A DNA stretch of 64,000 nucleotides from Inhella inkyongensis. Lineage in GTDB: Bacteria; Pseudomonadota; Gammaproteobacteria; Burkholderiales; Burkholderiaceae_C. The translations under genes and the position numbers were made by a program. The notes beneath the pieces are model-generated. The model saw only the letters and a list, made by a program, of their open reading frames with translations, was not told the origin of the DNA and made no database searches. This document shows positions 8,299-16,679 of the stretch, piece after piece. The stretch lies in the NCBI RefSeq assembly GCF_005952805.1, contig NZ_CP040709.1, positions 3,968,001 to 4,032,000 on the forward strand. The letters are read 5' to 3'. The number at the start of each line of letters is the position of its first letter. The first letter of the stretch is position 1.

Positions 8299-10076
8299 GC
8301 ACCCCACACACCGATCCGGAAACCCTGGACCTCCAGCTGCGCAGCACCTGGCTCGCGGCACCGGCCAGTGCCTTCCCCGCCGTGCTGAGTTCGGCGGTCC
8401 TGCACCAGGCGCTGGCGCCATCGCAGCGTCCCTGGTTGTGGATCTGGATCGCGGCCTTCCTGCTGCTGACCCTGGCGCGCCTGGCGGCGGTGTGGCGGTG
8501 GAGTCGTCAGCCCCTGAGCCCTGAGCGCGCCCAAAGCTGGTGCGGCCCCTGGTTGGCCAGCACGGCGCTGCATGCGGGGCAATGGGGCGCCCTGGGCGCC
8601 TTTGCCGCCTGGCTACCCGCTGGGCCGCAGGCCATGCTGGTGGAGTCGGTGCTGCACATCACCCTGGCCGCCGTGGCCCTGGGCGGTGCGCTGCGGCTGC
8701 AGGGCTTCGAGCGGGTGCTGCTGGCCCATGTGGTCCTGGTCCTGGCACCGCTGGGCCTGCGCGATGTGCTCGCGGCCGATCTGGCCCATGCGCTGATGGG
8801 CGGCCTGCTGCTGCTGTTCGGCTTCTATGCGGTGGTGCAAGGCCAGCGGCAGTCGCGCCTGATGCGCGAGATGCGGGAACAGCGCCAGCGCACCCAAGAG
8901 CTGGTGGAGGCCCTGCAGCGCGAGTACCAGCACAGCGAGGCGGCGCGACAGCGCGCCGAAGCGGCCACAACGGCCCGTTCGCGCTTTTTCGCGGCAGCCA
9001 ATCACGATCTGCGCCAACCCCTGCATGCCCTGGGCCTGCTGGCCGAATCCCTGCAGCAGTCGCGCTCCCTGTCCGAGGTGCATCGGGTGGCGGGCCATCT
9101 GACCGAGTGCGTCGAGGGCATGGCGCAGGTGGTGGATGACTTGTTGGAAGTCACGCGCCTGGACCTCGGCCAAGTCCAGGTCCAGGGCGCACCCACACCG
9201 CTGCGCGCCCTGGTGGAGGACGCCTGCCGGCCCTACCGGGCACTGGCGCGCATCAAGGGCCTGCAGCTGGCGCTGGACCTTCCCGAGGTGGCCGTCTACA
9301 GCGACCCCACCTTGCTGGCACGGGTGATCGCCAACCTGGTCTCCAATGCCATTCGCTACACCGCCCAGGGGCAAATCGACGTGCTGGGCCAGGTGCAGGA
9401 GCAAACGCTGGTGCTGAGCGTGCAGGACACCGGCATCGGTATCGCCACCGAGCACTTGCCCCGCCTGTTCGACGACTTCTTCCAGGTCGGCAATCCGGAG
9501 CGCGACCGGCGGCAGGGCCTGGGCTTGGGCCTGGCCACCGTGCGGCGCCTGTGCGAGTTGCTGGCGATCCCCATCGAGGTCCACTCAACGCCCGCCGTGG
9601 GCAGTCGCTTCAGCCTGCGCCTGCCGCTCGCCACCCTGGCGCCGCTCGACCCACAAGCAGCAGCGCCCGGCGCCGCGCCGCCGCGCGCGCTGCAGGACCT
9701 CAGGGTTCTGGTGGTGGACGACGATCTGAACAGCCAGCGCGCCTTGAGCGAGCTGCTGCAGACCTGGGGTTGCAGCGTCCAAATCGCCGCGCAAGCGGCC
9801 GATGCCCAGGCGCAACTGGATGCCGGCTTCGCGGCCGACGCCCTGCTGGTCGATCTGCGTCTGCCGGGTGAGCAAAACGGCTTGGAATGGCTGCGCTCGC
9901 TGCAGGCAGCCGGCTCGGCACGGCCCGCGCTCTTGTTGACGGGCGATGCGGACGAGGCCAAGCAACTCGCGGCGCAATCGCTCGCCTGGCCGGTGCTCGT
10001 CAAGCCTGTGCGTCCGGCCGCCCTGCGGGCCTTCCTGGGCCAGGCCCGCATCGGTTTGCCGGGGCTTCGGGCCTAA
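8295..10076 (+). CDS. Hybrid sensor histidine kinase with C-terminal receiver
   Basis: 593 residues. The N-terminal ~200 residues contain about five or six hydrophobic segments (membrane sensor). A coiled-coil linker rich in Gln/Arg/Glu follows, then the HisKA box FFAAANHDLRQPLHAL with His237. The ATPase has N-box NLVSNAIRY, G1 DTGIGIA and a GLGLGLATV G2. The receiver has LVVDDD and phospho-acceptor Asp520 in LLVDLRLPG. No periplasmic sensor domain is obvious, so the signal may be sensed in the membrane. The start is TTG within the TTGA overlap with the response regulator; no ATG is suitably placed. The H-D-L-R-Q-P-L-H box is the one common in betaproteobacterial hybrid kinases paired with LuxR-type regulators. 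Confidence 0.92.
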   Translation: MSTPHTDPETLDLQLRSTWLAAPASAFPAVLSSAVLHQALAPSQRPWLWIWIAAFLLLTLARLAAVWRWSRQPLSPERAQSWCGPWLASTALHAGQWGALGAFAAWLPAGPQAMLVESVLHITLAAVALGGALRLQGFERVLLAHVVLVLAPLGLRDVLAADLAHALMGGLLLLFGFYAVVQGQRQSRLMREMREQRQRTQELVEALQREYQHSEAARQRAEAATTARSRFFAAANHDLRQPLHALGLLAESLQQSRSLSEVHRVAGHLTECVEGMAQVVDDLLEVTRLDLGQVQVQGAPTPLRALVEDACRPYRALARIKGLQLALDLPEVAVYSDPTLLARVIANLVSNAIRYTAQGQIDVLGQVQEQTLVLSVQDTGIGIATEHLPRLFDDFFQVGNPERDRRQGLGLGLATVRRLCELLAIPIEVHSTPAVGSRFSLRLPLATLAPLDPQAAAPGAAPPRALQDLRVLVVDDDLNSQRALSELLQTWGCSVQIAAQAADAQAQLDAGFAADALLVDLRLPGEQNGLEWLRSLQAAGSARPALLLTGDADEAKQLAAQSLAWPVLVKPVRPAALRAFLGQARIGLPGLRA

Positions 10077-10219
10077 GGAAGCGCTGACTTCCATGGAGGT
10101 GAACAGGCCCTGCCCCTTCGGGCAGCCTGCCCTTTCGGACACTGGTGGCCGTGTCAGAGGCCCTCAAGAATGGCCGCCACTTTCACTGCGCCGCGCACTG
10201 CGCGACGGCCTCGGCGGAC

Positions 10220-11086
10220 ATGGGCAAGGACCTCGACACCTGGTTGGCGCGCGGCCACAGCTGGAGCTGGCGGGGCCGGCGCATCTTTGTGGCCAAAGGC
10301 GGGCAGGGCGCAGCCCGACTGCTGTTGCACGGCTACCCCACCGGCTCGTTTGACTGGGCGCCGCTCTGGGCTCGACTGACTCAAAGCGGACAGGTGCTGG
10401 CGCCTGACTTTCTAGGACTGGGCTTCTCCGACAAGCCCCTGCATGCCAGCTACGCCCTCGGCGATCACGCCGACATGGTGCTCGACCTGCTGCAGGCCCA
10501 CGGTGTCGACGAAGTGAGCCTGGTGGCACACGACCTCGGGGTCAGCGTGGCACAGGAACTGCTGGCGCGCATCCAGGAGGGCGCCTGCGCGCTGCGGGTG
10601 CGGGCCGTGGTGCTGCTGAACGGCGGCCTGTGCCCGCAGGCCTATCGGCCGCGCTGGATCCAGCGCCTGCTGGCCTCACCCCTGGGCGGGTGGATCGGCC
10701 CGCAACTCTCGCGCACCGCCTTCGAGCGCACCGTGCGCGGCCTCTTTGCCACACCGCCAGAGCCCGACCTGCTGGACGACTTCTGGACCTTGCTGGAGCA
10801 CCAGCAGGGTCGGCAGGTTGCGCACCGCGTCGGCGCCTTCTGGCGCGAGCGCCTGACCCTGCAGGAACGGCTGCTCAAGCCCCTGCTGAGTCCACAGTGC
10901 CCGCCGCTGCGACTCGTCAACGGGTCGGCCGACCCCAACTCCGGCCGCCACATGGCCGACGCCTTCCTGAGGCTGCGCCCCGACACCGACCTCGTCCGAC
11001 TGGAGAGCGTGGGGCACTGGCCGCAATGGGAAGCGCCGGAGGCCGTGTGGGCCGCGCTGGGCCCCTTCTTGACCACCCACCACTGA
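10220..11086 (+). CDS. Alpha/beta hydrolase with Asp nucleophile (MEST/epoxide hydrolase/dehalogenase-like)
   Basis: About 288 residues. The core shows the oxyanion segment HGYPTGSFDW, DFLGLGFSDKP, the nucleophile elbow VAHDLGVSVAQ, and a C-terminal catalytic His in SVGHWPQWE. The elbow residue is Asp105, not Ser, which places it with epoxide hydrolases, haloalkane dehalogenases and the MEST-like branch, whose DFLGFGFSDKP and HDLGD motifs it resembles most. The substrate cannot be read from sequence. The start is uncertain: ATG 10220 is chosen because homology begins soon after, but a GTG at 10145 is open in the same frame. Confidence 0.8.
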   Translation: MGKDLDTWLARGHSWSWRGRRIFVAKGGQGAARLLLHGYPTGSFDWAPLWARLTQSGQVLAPDFLGLGFSDKPLHASYALGDHADMVLDLLQAHGVDEVSLVAHDLGVSVAQELLARIQEGACALRVRAVVLLNGGLCPQAYRPRWIQRLLASPLGGWIGPQLSRTAFERTVRGLFATPPEPDLLDDFWTLLEHQQGRQVAHRVGAFWRERLTLQERLLKPLLSPQCPPLRLVNGSADPNSGRHMADAFLRLRPDTDLVRLESVGHWPQWEAPEAVWAALGPFLTTHH

Positions 11087-11197
11087 GCTACCCACCCCGG
11101 AGTCGCCCATGCAGACCGAACCCATCCCCAAGTCGACAATCCCTCGGCCACAAGCTGGCCACGGCCCCTGTCGGACTCCCAGCCGCCGCCGCGCGGT

Positions 11198-11602
11198 ATG
11201 CACGCGAGCCCTGCCATGACGGCCGCCGCCACCGTGGCCATCACCCTGGTGCTGCTGGCCGTGCTGCTGACCGGCCTGTCGCTCCACGTGTCCCGCCTGC
11301 GCCTGCGCCACCGCGTCAGCTTCGGTGACGGCGGCCACAAGGACCTGTTGGCCGCCATGCGCGCCCATGGCAACTGCCTGGAGCAGAGCACGCTCTTCGG
11401 GCTGCTGGCCCTGGCCTTCGCGCTGCTGGCTCCTGGCGCCAGCACCGCCCTGACGGTCTGCTGCGCGCTCTTCCTGCTGGCCCGCGCCGTGCACGCCTGG
11501 GCCCTGTTCACACGCCGTTTGCCGCTGCGTCAGGGCGCCCATGGGCTGAGCCTGCTGGCACAGATCGGGCTGCTCATCCTGCTCTTGGGGCATCTGCGAT
11601 GA
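11198..11602 (+). CDS. MAPEG family membrane protein
   Basis: 134 residues with four predicted transmembrane segments. The family signature region MRAHGNCLEQSTLFGLLAL, between the first two helices, has the conserved Arg, Asn and Glu used for glutathione binding or catalysis in MAPEG enzymes. Bacterial members are usually of unknown substrate; some have glutathione transferase or peroxidase activity. It ends in an ATGA overlap with the YCII-domain gene, so the two are co-translated. A second in-frame ATG lies at 11216. Confidence 0.85.
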   Translation: MHASPAMTAAATVAITLVLLAVLLTGLSLHVSRLRLRHRVSFGDGGHKDLLAAMRAHGNCLEQSTLFGLLALAFALLAPGASTALTVCCALFLLARAVHAWALFTRRLPLRQGAHGLSLLAQIGLLILLLGHLR

Positions 11603-12243
11603 AGACCCCCCTCGCCACCTTGCTGGCGCTGTCCCTGTCGCTGTACACGCCCCACAGTGCCGGCGAGCCCAACAGCGCCGGCGACTACCTCGTGTTGGCC
11701 GAGGACGCCGAGGGCGTCGACACGCAGTTGATGACCCTGGCCCAGGTCCATTGGGACTACATGGACCGCTTCGCCGACCGCTTGCTGTTCCGCGGCCCCT
11801 TGCTCTCGGCCGACGGCCGGCGCCATGCCGGCAGCTTGCACCTGATCCGCGCCCCCAGCGCAGCGTTTGCCCAGCGCTTCGCGCTGGACGAGCCCTATCA
11901 CCGGGCCGGTCTGTTCGCCCGTGTGCAAGTGCTGCGCTTCCACAGCCACATGGCGCCGCTCGCAGACGTCGCCCGTGCCGCCGACGCCCGCTCGCCCAGT
12001 GCCTTTGTGCAAGCCCACTGGCCGGCCCGGGACTGCCCGACGCCGCCACCCAGTTCCTTGGCCAGCCCTTGGTGGTTGCTGGGCTTCGTGCTCGCCGCTG
12101 ACGGCCGCTGTGAGGGCATGGCCGGCGTGCTGCCCTTGCCCCCCGAAGCCGCACGGGCCACCGCCGCCGAATGGTTGCTGGCCCAGGGTCTGAGCACGCA
12201 CACGCTGCGCGCCAGCCGCTGGCGGCCCGGCGGTCGGCGCTAG
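11599..12243 (+). CDS. Exported YCII-domain protein
   Basis: 214 residues. The N-terminus MKTPLATLLALSLSLYTPHSAG is a plausible signal peptide. Residues ~28-115 match a YCII-type dimeric alpha+beta barrel: H..YMDRFADRLLFRGPLLSADG, GSLHLI, and a DEPYHRAGLF segment. YCII proteins are usually cytoplasmic and of uncertain enzymatic role; an exported one is less common. The C-terminal ~100 residues (with a Trp-rich stretch near 153) are not recognised. It overlaps the MAPEG gene by four bases. Confidence 0.65.
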   Translation: MKTPLATLLALSLSLYTPHSAGEPNSAGDYLVLAEDAEGVDTQLMTLAQVHWDYMDRFADRLLFRGPLLSADGRRHAGSLHLIRAPSAAFAQRFALDEPYHRAGLFARVQVLRFHSHMAPLADVARAADARSPSAFVQAHWPARDCPTPPPSSLASPWWLLGFVLAADGRCEGMAGVLPLPPEAARATAAEWLLAQGLSTHTLRASRWRPGGRR

Positions 12244-12283
12244 ACCCCATCCAACCCCGTCCCCCCACCAGAAAGGAAGCCAC

Positions 12284-12589
12284 ATGCTTTCCCGCGCCAC
12301 CCTGACCTCGCTCTCGCTCGCCCTCTTGATGAGCGGCTGTGCCTCCACCCTCGTCGGCAATGACGTGATCGTCCAACGCACCGCCTTTGCGCTGGGCGTG
12401 AGCGCCGCCGACATCACCATCAGCAACCGCGGCGACGAAGGCGGCTCCACGCGCTACCAAGCACGCACCCGCTCGGGCCAGGAATTCAACTGCTCGCTGG
12501 GCGTGGTGGTGAGCGTGCTGGGCCGGCAGGTCACTGACGCGGTTTGCAATAAGAAGGGCGAGCCGCCGCGCAACCCCTTGCTGCGCTGA
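12284..12589 (+). CDS. Small lipoprotein
   Basis: 101 residues with a clear lipobox (LLMSGC) that would be cleaved to Cys19. The mature part contains two further Cys (FNCSL, DAVCNKK) that could form a disulfide. A good ribosome site (GAAAGGAAG) lies before the ATG. The fold is not recognised; small lipoproteins of this size are common and often envelope-stress associated. It is convergent with the next gene, with a 12-bp palindrome (GTCGGCGCCGAC, 12598-12609) in the gap. Confidence 0.75.
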   Translation: MLSRATLTSLSLALLMSGCASTLVGNDVIVQRTAFALGVSAADITISNRGDEGGSTRYQARTRSGQEFNCSLGVVVSVLGRQVTDAVCNKKGEPPRNPLLR

Positions 12590-12612
12590 GTCCAGCCGTC
12601 GGCGCCGACCCT

Positions 12613-13476
12613 TCAGCCCCCCAATCTGAAGCGCGGCAACAGGCGCTGCGCAAGCGCTGAGGCCTCGTCCTCTTCCTGCACCGAGAAGGGCGGCGCCGGT
12701 CGATCAAAGCGCATGGCCGCATTCATCGCCGGCAAGATCTTGCGCAGCACCAATTGCTTGAGCAGACGCTGATAGCCCAGCTGCTCACCGCGCGGCAGAC
12801 CCAGATCGGCCAGCGCCAACACCGGCACCGCCAGGGCCTCGCCGCGTTCCGCATCGGCCCGCAACGCCCGCAGCGCCAGCGCGCGCTCGCTCTCATTGCG
12901 CTCCTCGCGCGGCAAGGTCTTGTAGAGCGCCAGACCGGCACCGGGCAGCTTGGCCTCGAAGGCGCGCTGGGCCAGGGCGCGGTGCTGGGCCAGCAAATCC
13001 GGGGTCAGGGTCTGGCACAGGCGCTGGGTCAGGCGCTCGCGTTCAATCCACTCCGCCCGCACCTCATCGGCCACCTGGATCCGGTACTTCGGGTGCGTGC
13101 CATTGAGTGCCGCCTCCACGTCGAACTCGGGCTTGCACTGGGCGATCCAGTTCGCCGCCTCCAGCGCCTGCGCCGCGTCCCCACTGTCCAGCGCACGCTG
13201 CACATGCGGGCCATACCCCTCCGAGCCGATCTTGGCCGCCGGATCCGAGGGGGCTGCGACGCTGGCGACCTGCGCGGGGGCTCGCGCCGTCGTGATCCCT
13301 GAGGCCGGGCTCGCAGCGGACGCAGGCAGCAACGGCAGCGGCCGCGCGCCGGCAGGGCGCTCAACCCCGACTTCAATGGGCTCGGCGACCGGGCGCCACT
13401 GCAGTGCCAGCCCTGCGGCCAAGCCCAGCAGTGCGAGCACCGCGCCGCCCCACACCCGTCCTCGCGCACCGCTCAT
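12613..13476 (-). CDS. Unknown protein with N-terminal membrane anchor
   Basis: 287 residues from ATG 13476. The N-terminus MSGARGRVWGGAVLALLGLAAGLALQW is a single membrane anchor or uncleaved signal. A Pro/Ala/Ser-rich linker (~35-80) follows, then a mostly helical Ala/Leu/Arg-rich domain. No family is recognised. An in-frame start exists upstream (13530), but the anchor begins neatly at 13476. It is divergent from the lanthipeptide precursors and shares with them a ~200-bp intergenic region; there is no evidence that it belongs to that pathway. Confidence 0.65.
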   Translation of the reverse strand: MSGARGRVWGGAVLALLGLAAGLALQWRPVAEPIEVGVERPAGARPLPLLPASAASPASGITTARAPAQVASVAAPSDPAAKIGSEGYGPHVQRALDSGDAAQALEAANWIAQCKPEFDVEAALNGTHPKYRIQVADEVRAEWIERERLTQRLCQTLTPDLLAQHRALAQRAFEAKLPGAGLALYKTLPREERNESERALALRALRADAERGEALAVPVLALADLGLPRGEQLGYQRLLKQLVLRKILPAMNAAMRFDRPAPPFSVQEEDEASALAQRLLPRFRLGG

Positions 13477-13502
13477 CCCGGCCCCCTTGAAAAAGGGCCG
13501 GG
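13477..13502 (-). promoter_or_regulatory. Hairpin at the translation start of the anchored unknown protein
   Basis: CCCGGCCC (13477-13484) and GGGCCGGG (13495-13502) form a perfect 8-bp stem with a 10-nt loop directly before the ATG at 13476 (minus strand). The loop and 3' arm contain the AAGGGGG-type ribosome site, so folding in the mRNA would hide it. Whether it is regulatory is inference. Confidence 0.3.
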
Positions 13503-13675
13503 ATGCTAGCCGCCCGCCACGCCCGAACATTTGAAACACAACAGCCTCTTGCACGAAACGGGACTGAAACGGCGCGCTTTGAAGATTCGTTCCGTCCCAG
13601 CCGAATCGCAAGGCCCAAGAAAAACAGGTACGCGACGCGGCTGGGCCTACCAACCTAAACCTTCCGGAGCCCATC

Positions 13676-13840
13676 ATGACCAAGCCACTGACCCTGACCA
13701 ACGCCACCGCCCCCGCCCGTTTCGACCTGGCCCACACCGGCCTGAGCGAGGCCCAACTCAAAGGCATCGCCGGCGCCCGCCCGGGCGAAAAGTCGCCGCG
13801 CGTCACCGTCGCCGACGTGACCGTCTGCTGCTGGGGCTGA
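13676..13840 (+). CDS. lanA: Class II lanthipeptide precursor 1
   Basis: 54-residue precursor with GGAG six bases before the ATG. The leader carries a double-glycine-type site, LSEAQLKGIAGA. The predicted core after GA is RPGEKSPRVTVADVTVCCWG, with one Ser, two Thr and two adjacent Cys as thioether partners. The leader differs from copies 2-4 (an extra TLTNAT-like stretch, Glu for Asp in LSEAQ), but the core is identical. The downstream C39 exporter and LanM give the assignment: LanM would dehydrate Ser/Thr and join Cys, and the exporter would clip after GA. Ring pattern and activity are unknown. Confidence 0.85.
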   Translation: MTKPLTLTNATAPARFDLAHTGLSEAQLKGIAGARPGEKSPRVTVADVTVCCWG

Positions 13841-13894
13841 GCCTCAGGCCCCCACCTCTTTTCCTCTCATTTCCTCTCATTCAAGGACCTCATC

Positions 13895-14044
13895 ATGAAC
13901 ACCACCAAGACCCTGCCCGCCCGCTTCAACCTGGCCTCCACCGGCCTGAGCGACGCCCAACTCAAAGGCATCGCCGGTGCCCGCCCGGGCGAAAAGTCGC
14001 CGCGCGTCACCGTCGCCGACGTGACCGTCTGCTGCTGGGGCTGA
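13895..14044 (+). CDS. lanA: Class II lanthipeptide precursor 2
   Basis: 49-residue precursor beginning MNTTKTLPARFNLASTGLSD, with the same LKGIAGA cleavage context and the same 20-residue core as copy 1. AAGGA lies seven bases before the ATG. The upstream spacer (54 bp) carries one extra copy of a 10-bp TTCCTCTCAT sequence relative to the spacers before copies 3 and 4. It is protein-identical to copies 3 and 4. Confidence 0.85.
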   Translation: MNTTKTLPARFNLASTGLSDAQLKGIAGARPGEKSPRVTVADVTVCCWG

Positions 14045-14088
14045 ACCTCAGGTCCCCACCTCTTTTCCTCTCATTCAAGGACCTCATC

Positions 14089-14238
14089 ATGAACACCACC
14101 AAGACCCTGCCCGCCCGCTTCAACCTGGCCTCCACCGGCCTGAGCGACGCCCAACTCAAAGGCATCGCCGGTGCCCGCCCGGGCGAAAAGTCGCCGCGCG
14201 TCACCGTCGCCGACGTGACCGTCTGCTGCTGGGGCTGA
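14089..14238 (+). CDS. lanA: Class II lanthipeptide precursor 3
   Basis: Protein-identical to precursor 2 and essentially identical in DNA, including its 44-bp upstream spacer and ribosome site. It is part of a 194-bp tandem repeat. Such near-perfect DNA identity, with no divergence of the core, points to recent duplication or gene conversion and to dosage rather than product diversity. Confidence 0.85.
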   Translation: MNTTKTLPARFNLASTGLSDAQLKGIAGARPGEKSPRVTVADVTVCCWG

Positions 14239-14282
14239 GCCTCAGGTCCCCACCGCTTTTCCTCTCATTCAAGGACCTCATC

Positions 14283-14432
14283 ATGAACACCACCAAGACC
14301 CTGCCCGCCCGCTTCAACCTGGCCTCCACCGGCCTGAGCGACGCCCAACTCAAAGGCATCGCCGGTGCCCGCCCGGGCGAGAAGTCGCCGCGCGTCACCG
14401 TCGCCGACGTGACCGTCTGCTGCTGGGGCTGA
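14283..14432 (+). CDS. lanA: Class II lanthipeptide precursor 4
   Basis: Protein-identical to precursors 2 and 3. It has one synonymous change in the core-proximal GEK codons (GAG for GAA) and one change in the upstream spacer. It is 30 bp before the exporter gene and in the same direction, so precursors, exporter and synthetase can be one transcript. Confidence 0.85.
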   Translation: MNTTKTLPARFNLASTGLSDAQLKGIAGARPGEKSPRVTVADVTVCCWG

Positions 14433-14462
14433 GCCCCCATCACCCCGGCCAGGAGCTTGAGC

Positions 14463-16679
14463 ATGAACACGACCGTTCCCTTGCTGAATGGCGTGAGCGG
14501 GGCTCAACGCCCTTGGCCGCGCCGCATCCGCCCCGTGCTGCAGATGGAACGTGCCGACTGCGGCGCCGCCTGCCTGAGCATGGCCCTGGCCGCCCATGGA
14601 AAGCATCTGCCGCTGGCGCAGATCCGCACCATGTTGGATGGCGGTCGCGATGGCGTGACCGCCCTGGACATCGTGCGCACGGCGCGCAGCCTGGGCCTGG
14701 ACGCCAGCGGCCACGCAGTGCCCACCGCCCATCTGGGCGAGCTGCCGCGCGGCAGCATCCTGCATTGGGAAGGCGGCCACTTCGTGCTGCTGCTGCGGGC
14801 CGACGCCCGTGGTGCCCTGATCCTCGATCCGGCGCGTGGGCGTTGCCATGTGGACGCCACCACGCTTTGCGCCTCCTATTCCGGCACGGCCCTGGTGTTC
14901 AGCCCCGGGCCGGGCTTTGTGGCCGACGGCCAGCCGCAGCGCGGCGGCCTGCTGGGCCTGGCGCGCCTGGCGTGGCGCTCCGGCCAGTGGGCGCAGATCG
15001 CACTGGCTTGCCTGGCCCTGCAGGCTCTGGGCCTGGGCCTGCCCTTGCTCACCGGGGCCTTGGTGGATCAGGTGATCCCCACTGCCAACCACGACCTGGC
15101 CCGCCTGCTGGGGCTGGGCGCACTGGGCCTGGTGCTCGCTCATCCGCTGGTCGGCCTGCTGCGCGGGCGCCTGCTGCTGGACCTGCGCGAACGCCTGGAT
15201 GCCGACCTGGGCCGGCGCCTGATGGGCCATCTGATGCGCCTGCCCTATGGCTTCTTTGTGCGCCGCACGGCGGGCGATCTGATGATGCGCCTGCAGGCCA
15301 ACTCGGTGGTGCGCCAAGTGCTGAGCGCGGCCCTGCTCTCCGGCCTGATGGACAGCAGCCTGCTGCTCAGCTACGCGCTGCTGCTGGCCTGGGCCTCGCC
15401 GGGCATGGCCCTGGCCGTGGCGGTGCTGGGCGCGTTGCAACTGGCGATCTTCCTGGTCACGCGGCGGCGCCGTGCGGAACTGCTGAGCCGTTCCCAGTCC
15501 AGCCAGTCGGCCCGCGCCGAGTACGAGTCCCTGCTGCTGGCCAATATGGAAACCGTCAAGGCATCGGGGGCCGAGCGGCGCGTCGAGGCGCAATGGCATG
15601 CGCTGTTCGACACCGCCCTGGCCATCGAGCGCCAACGCGGCTGGATGGACGCCATCCTGGAAGCCCTGAGCGCCGCATTGCGCACAGCCGGCCCTCTGCT
15701 GCTGCTGTTCTACGGCGTGGACCAAGTGCTCAAGGCCCAGCTCAGCCTGGGTCAGATGCTGAGCCTGAATGCGCTGGCCGTGGGGGCATTGGCGCCCATC
15801 GCCGGCCTGGCGGCCACGGTGGGCCAGCTCGGCCTGCTGGGGGCCTATATGGAACGCATCAACGATGTGCTGCAGGCACCGCCCGAGCAGCAGCAGGGCC
15901 AGGCTCTGCCCAGTGCGCCGGTCCTCAGCGGTGCGCTCAGCCTGCGCGGCGTGGGCTTTCGTTTCTCGCCGCTGCGTGAGGAGGTCTTGCAGCAGATCGA
16001 TCTGCAGGTCCAGCCCGGCAGCTTTGTGGCCGTGGTCGGGGCCTCTGGGGCGGGCAAGTCCACCCTGGCACGCCTGATGGCGGGCCTTTATCTGCCCAGC
16101 AGCGGCGAGCTGCGCTTTGACGGCCACGAGATCCGCAGCCTGGACCTGGGCAGCCTGCGCCGCCAGGTGGGCGTGGTGTCGCAGCGGCCCGAGCTGCTGG
16201 GAGCCAGTCTGCTCGATGCCCTGCGACTGAGCGCCCCACAGGCCACGCTGGAAGACGTGCAAGCGGCCTGCCGCCAGGCGGCCATCCACGACGACATCGC
16301 CGCCCTGCCCATGGGCTACCAAACCGTGTTGCATAGCGGCGGCGCCACGTTCTCGGGCGGGCAGATCCAACGCCTGGCCCTGGCCCGCGCCCTGGTGGCC
16401 CGCCCGCGCATCCTGGTGCTGGACGAAGCCACCAGCGCCTTGGACAGCCTGTCCGAGCGCCATATCCAGACCGCCCTGGCCACCCTGCGCTGCACCCGCA
16501 TCGTGCTGGCCCACCGCCTGAGCACCATCCGCCATGCGGACCAGATCGTGGTGATGGAAGCCGGGCGTATCGTCGAGCAGGGTCGGCATGAGGAGCTGAT
16601 GCAACGCCAGGGCCACTACGCACGCCTGATGGCGGCCCAGAACGACACCGCTGCCGCCCCAGAAACCGGAGCTCCGTGA
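14463..16679 (+). CDS. lanT: LanT: C39 peptidase / ABC exporter of the lanthipeptide
   Basis: 738 residues in the usual three-part order. The N-terminal C39 peptidase has Cys33 in QMERADCGAACL, His106 in WEGGHFVLL and Asp122 in LILDPARG. Six membrane helices (~165-430) follow, then an ABC ATPase with Walker A GASGAGKS at ~526, signature FSGGQIQRLALARAL and Walker B ILVLDEAT. All three catalytic residues are present, so it should cut precursors after GA and export the core. ATG 14463 is chosen because AGGAG lies seven bases upstream; an in-frame TTG at 14457 lacks this. It overlaps lanM (TGATG). No membrane-fusion protein gene adjoins it; the HlyD at 44.9 kb is too distant to assign. Confidence 0.93.
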   Translation: MNTTVPLLNGVSGAQRPWPRRIRPVLQMERADCGAACLSMALAAHGKHLPLAQIRTMLDGGRDGVTALDIVRTARSLGLDASGHAVPTAHLGELPRGSILHWEGGHFVLLLRADARGALILDPARGRCHVDATTLCASYSGTALVFSPGPGFVADGQPQRGGLLGLARLAWRSGQWAQIALACLALQALGLGLPLLTGALVDQVIPTANHDLARLLGLGALGLVLAHPLVGLLRGRLLLDLRERLDADLGRRLMGHLMRLPYGFFVRRTAGDLMMRLQANSVVRQVLSAALLSGLMDSSLLLSYALLLAWASPGMALAVAVLGALQLAIFLVTRRRRAELLSRSQSSQSARAEYESLLLANMETVKASGAERRVEAQWHALFDTALAIERQRGWMDAILEALSAALRTAGPLLLLFYGVDQVLKAQLSLGQMLSLNALAVGALAPIAGLAATVGQLGLLGAYMERINDVLQAPPEQQQGQALPSAPVLSGALSLRGVGFRFSPLREEVLQQIDLQVQPGSFVAVVGASGAGKSTLARLMAGLYLPSSGELRFDGHEIRSLDLGSLRRQVGVVSQRPELLGASLLDALRLSAPQATLEDVQAACRQAAIHDDIAALPMGYQTVLHSGGATFSGGQIQRLALARALVARPRILVLDEATSALDSLSERHIQTALATLRCTRIVLAHRLSTIRHADQIVVMEAGRIVEQGRHEELMQRQGHYARLMAAQNDTAAAPETGAP

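Larger units (their letters stand above)
13851..14432 (+). repeat. 194-bp tandem duplication of precursor plus spacer (three units)
   Basis: The start codons at 13895, 14089 and 14283 are each exactly 194 bp apart. Each unit is a 44-bp spacer (CCTCAGGTCCCCACC... to CATC) plus a 150-bp gene. Differences between units are a few single bases. The first precursor shares the 3' two thirds of its gene with the units but has a different 5' end. Confidence 0.9.

Noticed and set aside
13676..14432. Regular repeats considered as a CRISPR-like array
   Set aside because: The repeat unit is 194 bp and is itself a start-to-stop coding gene with a ribosome site; there are no unique spacers.
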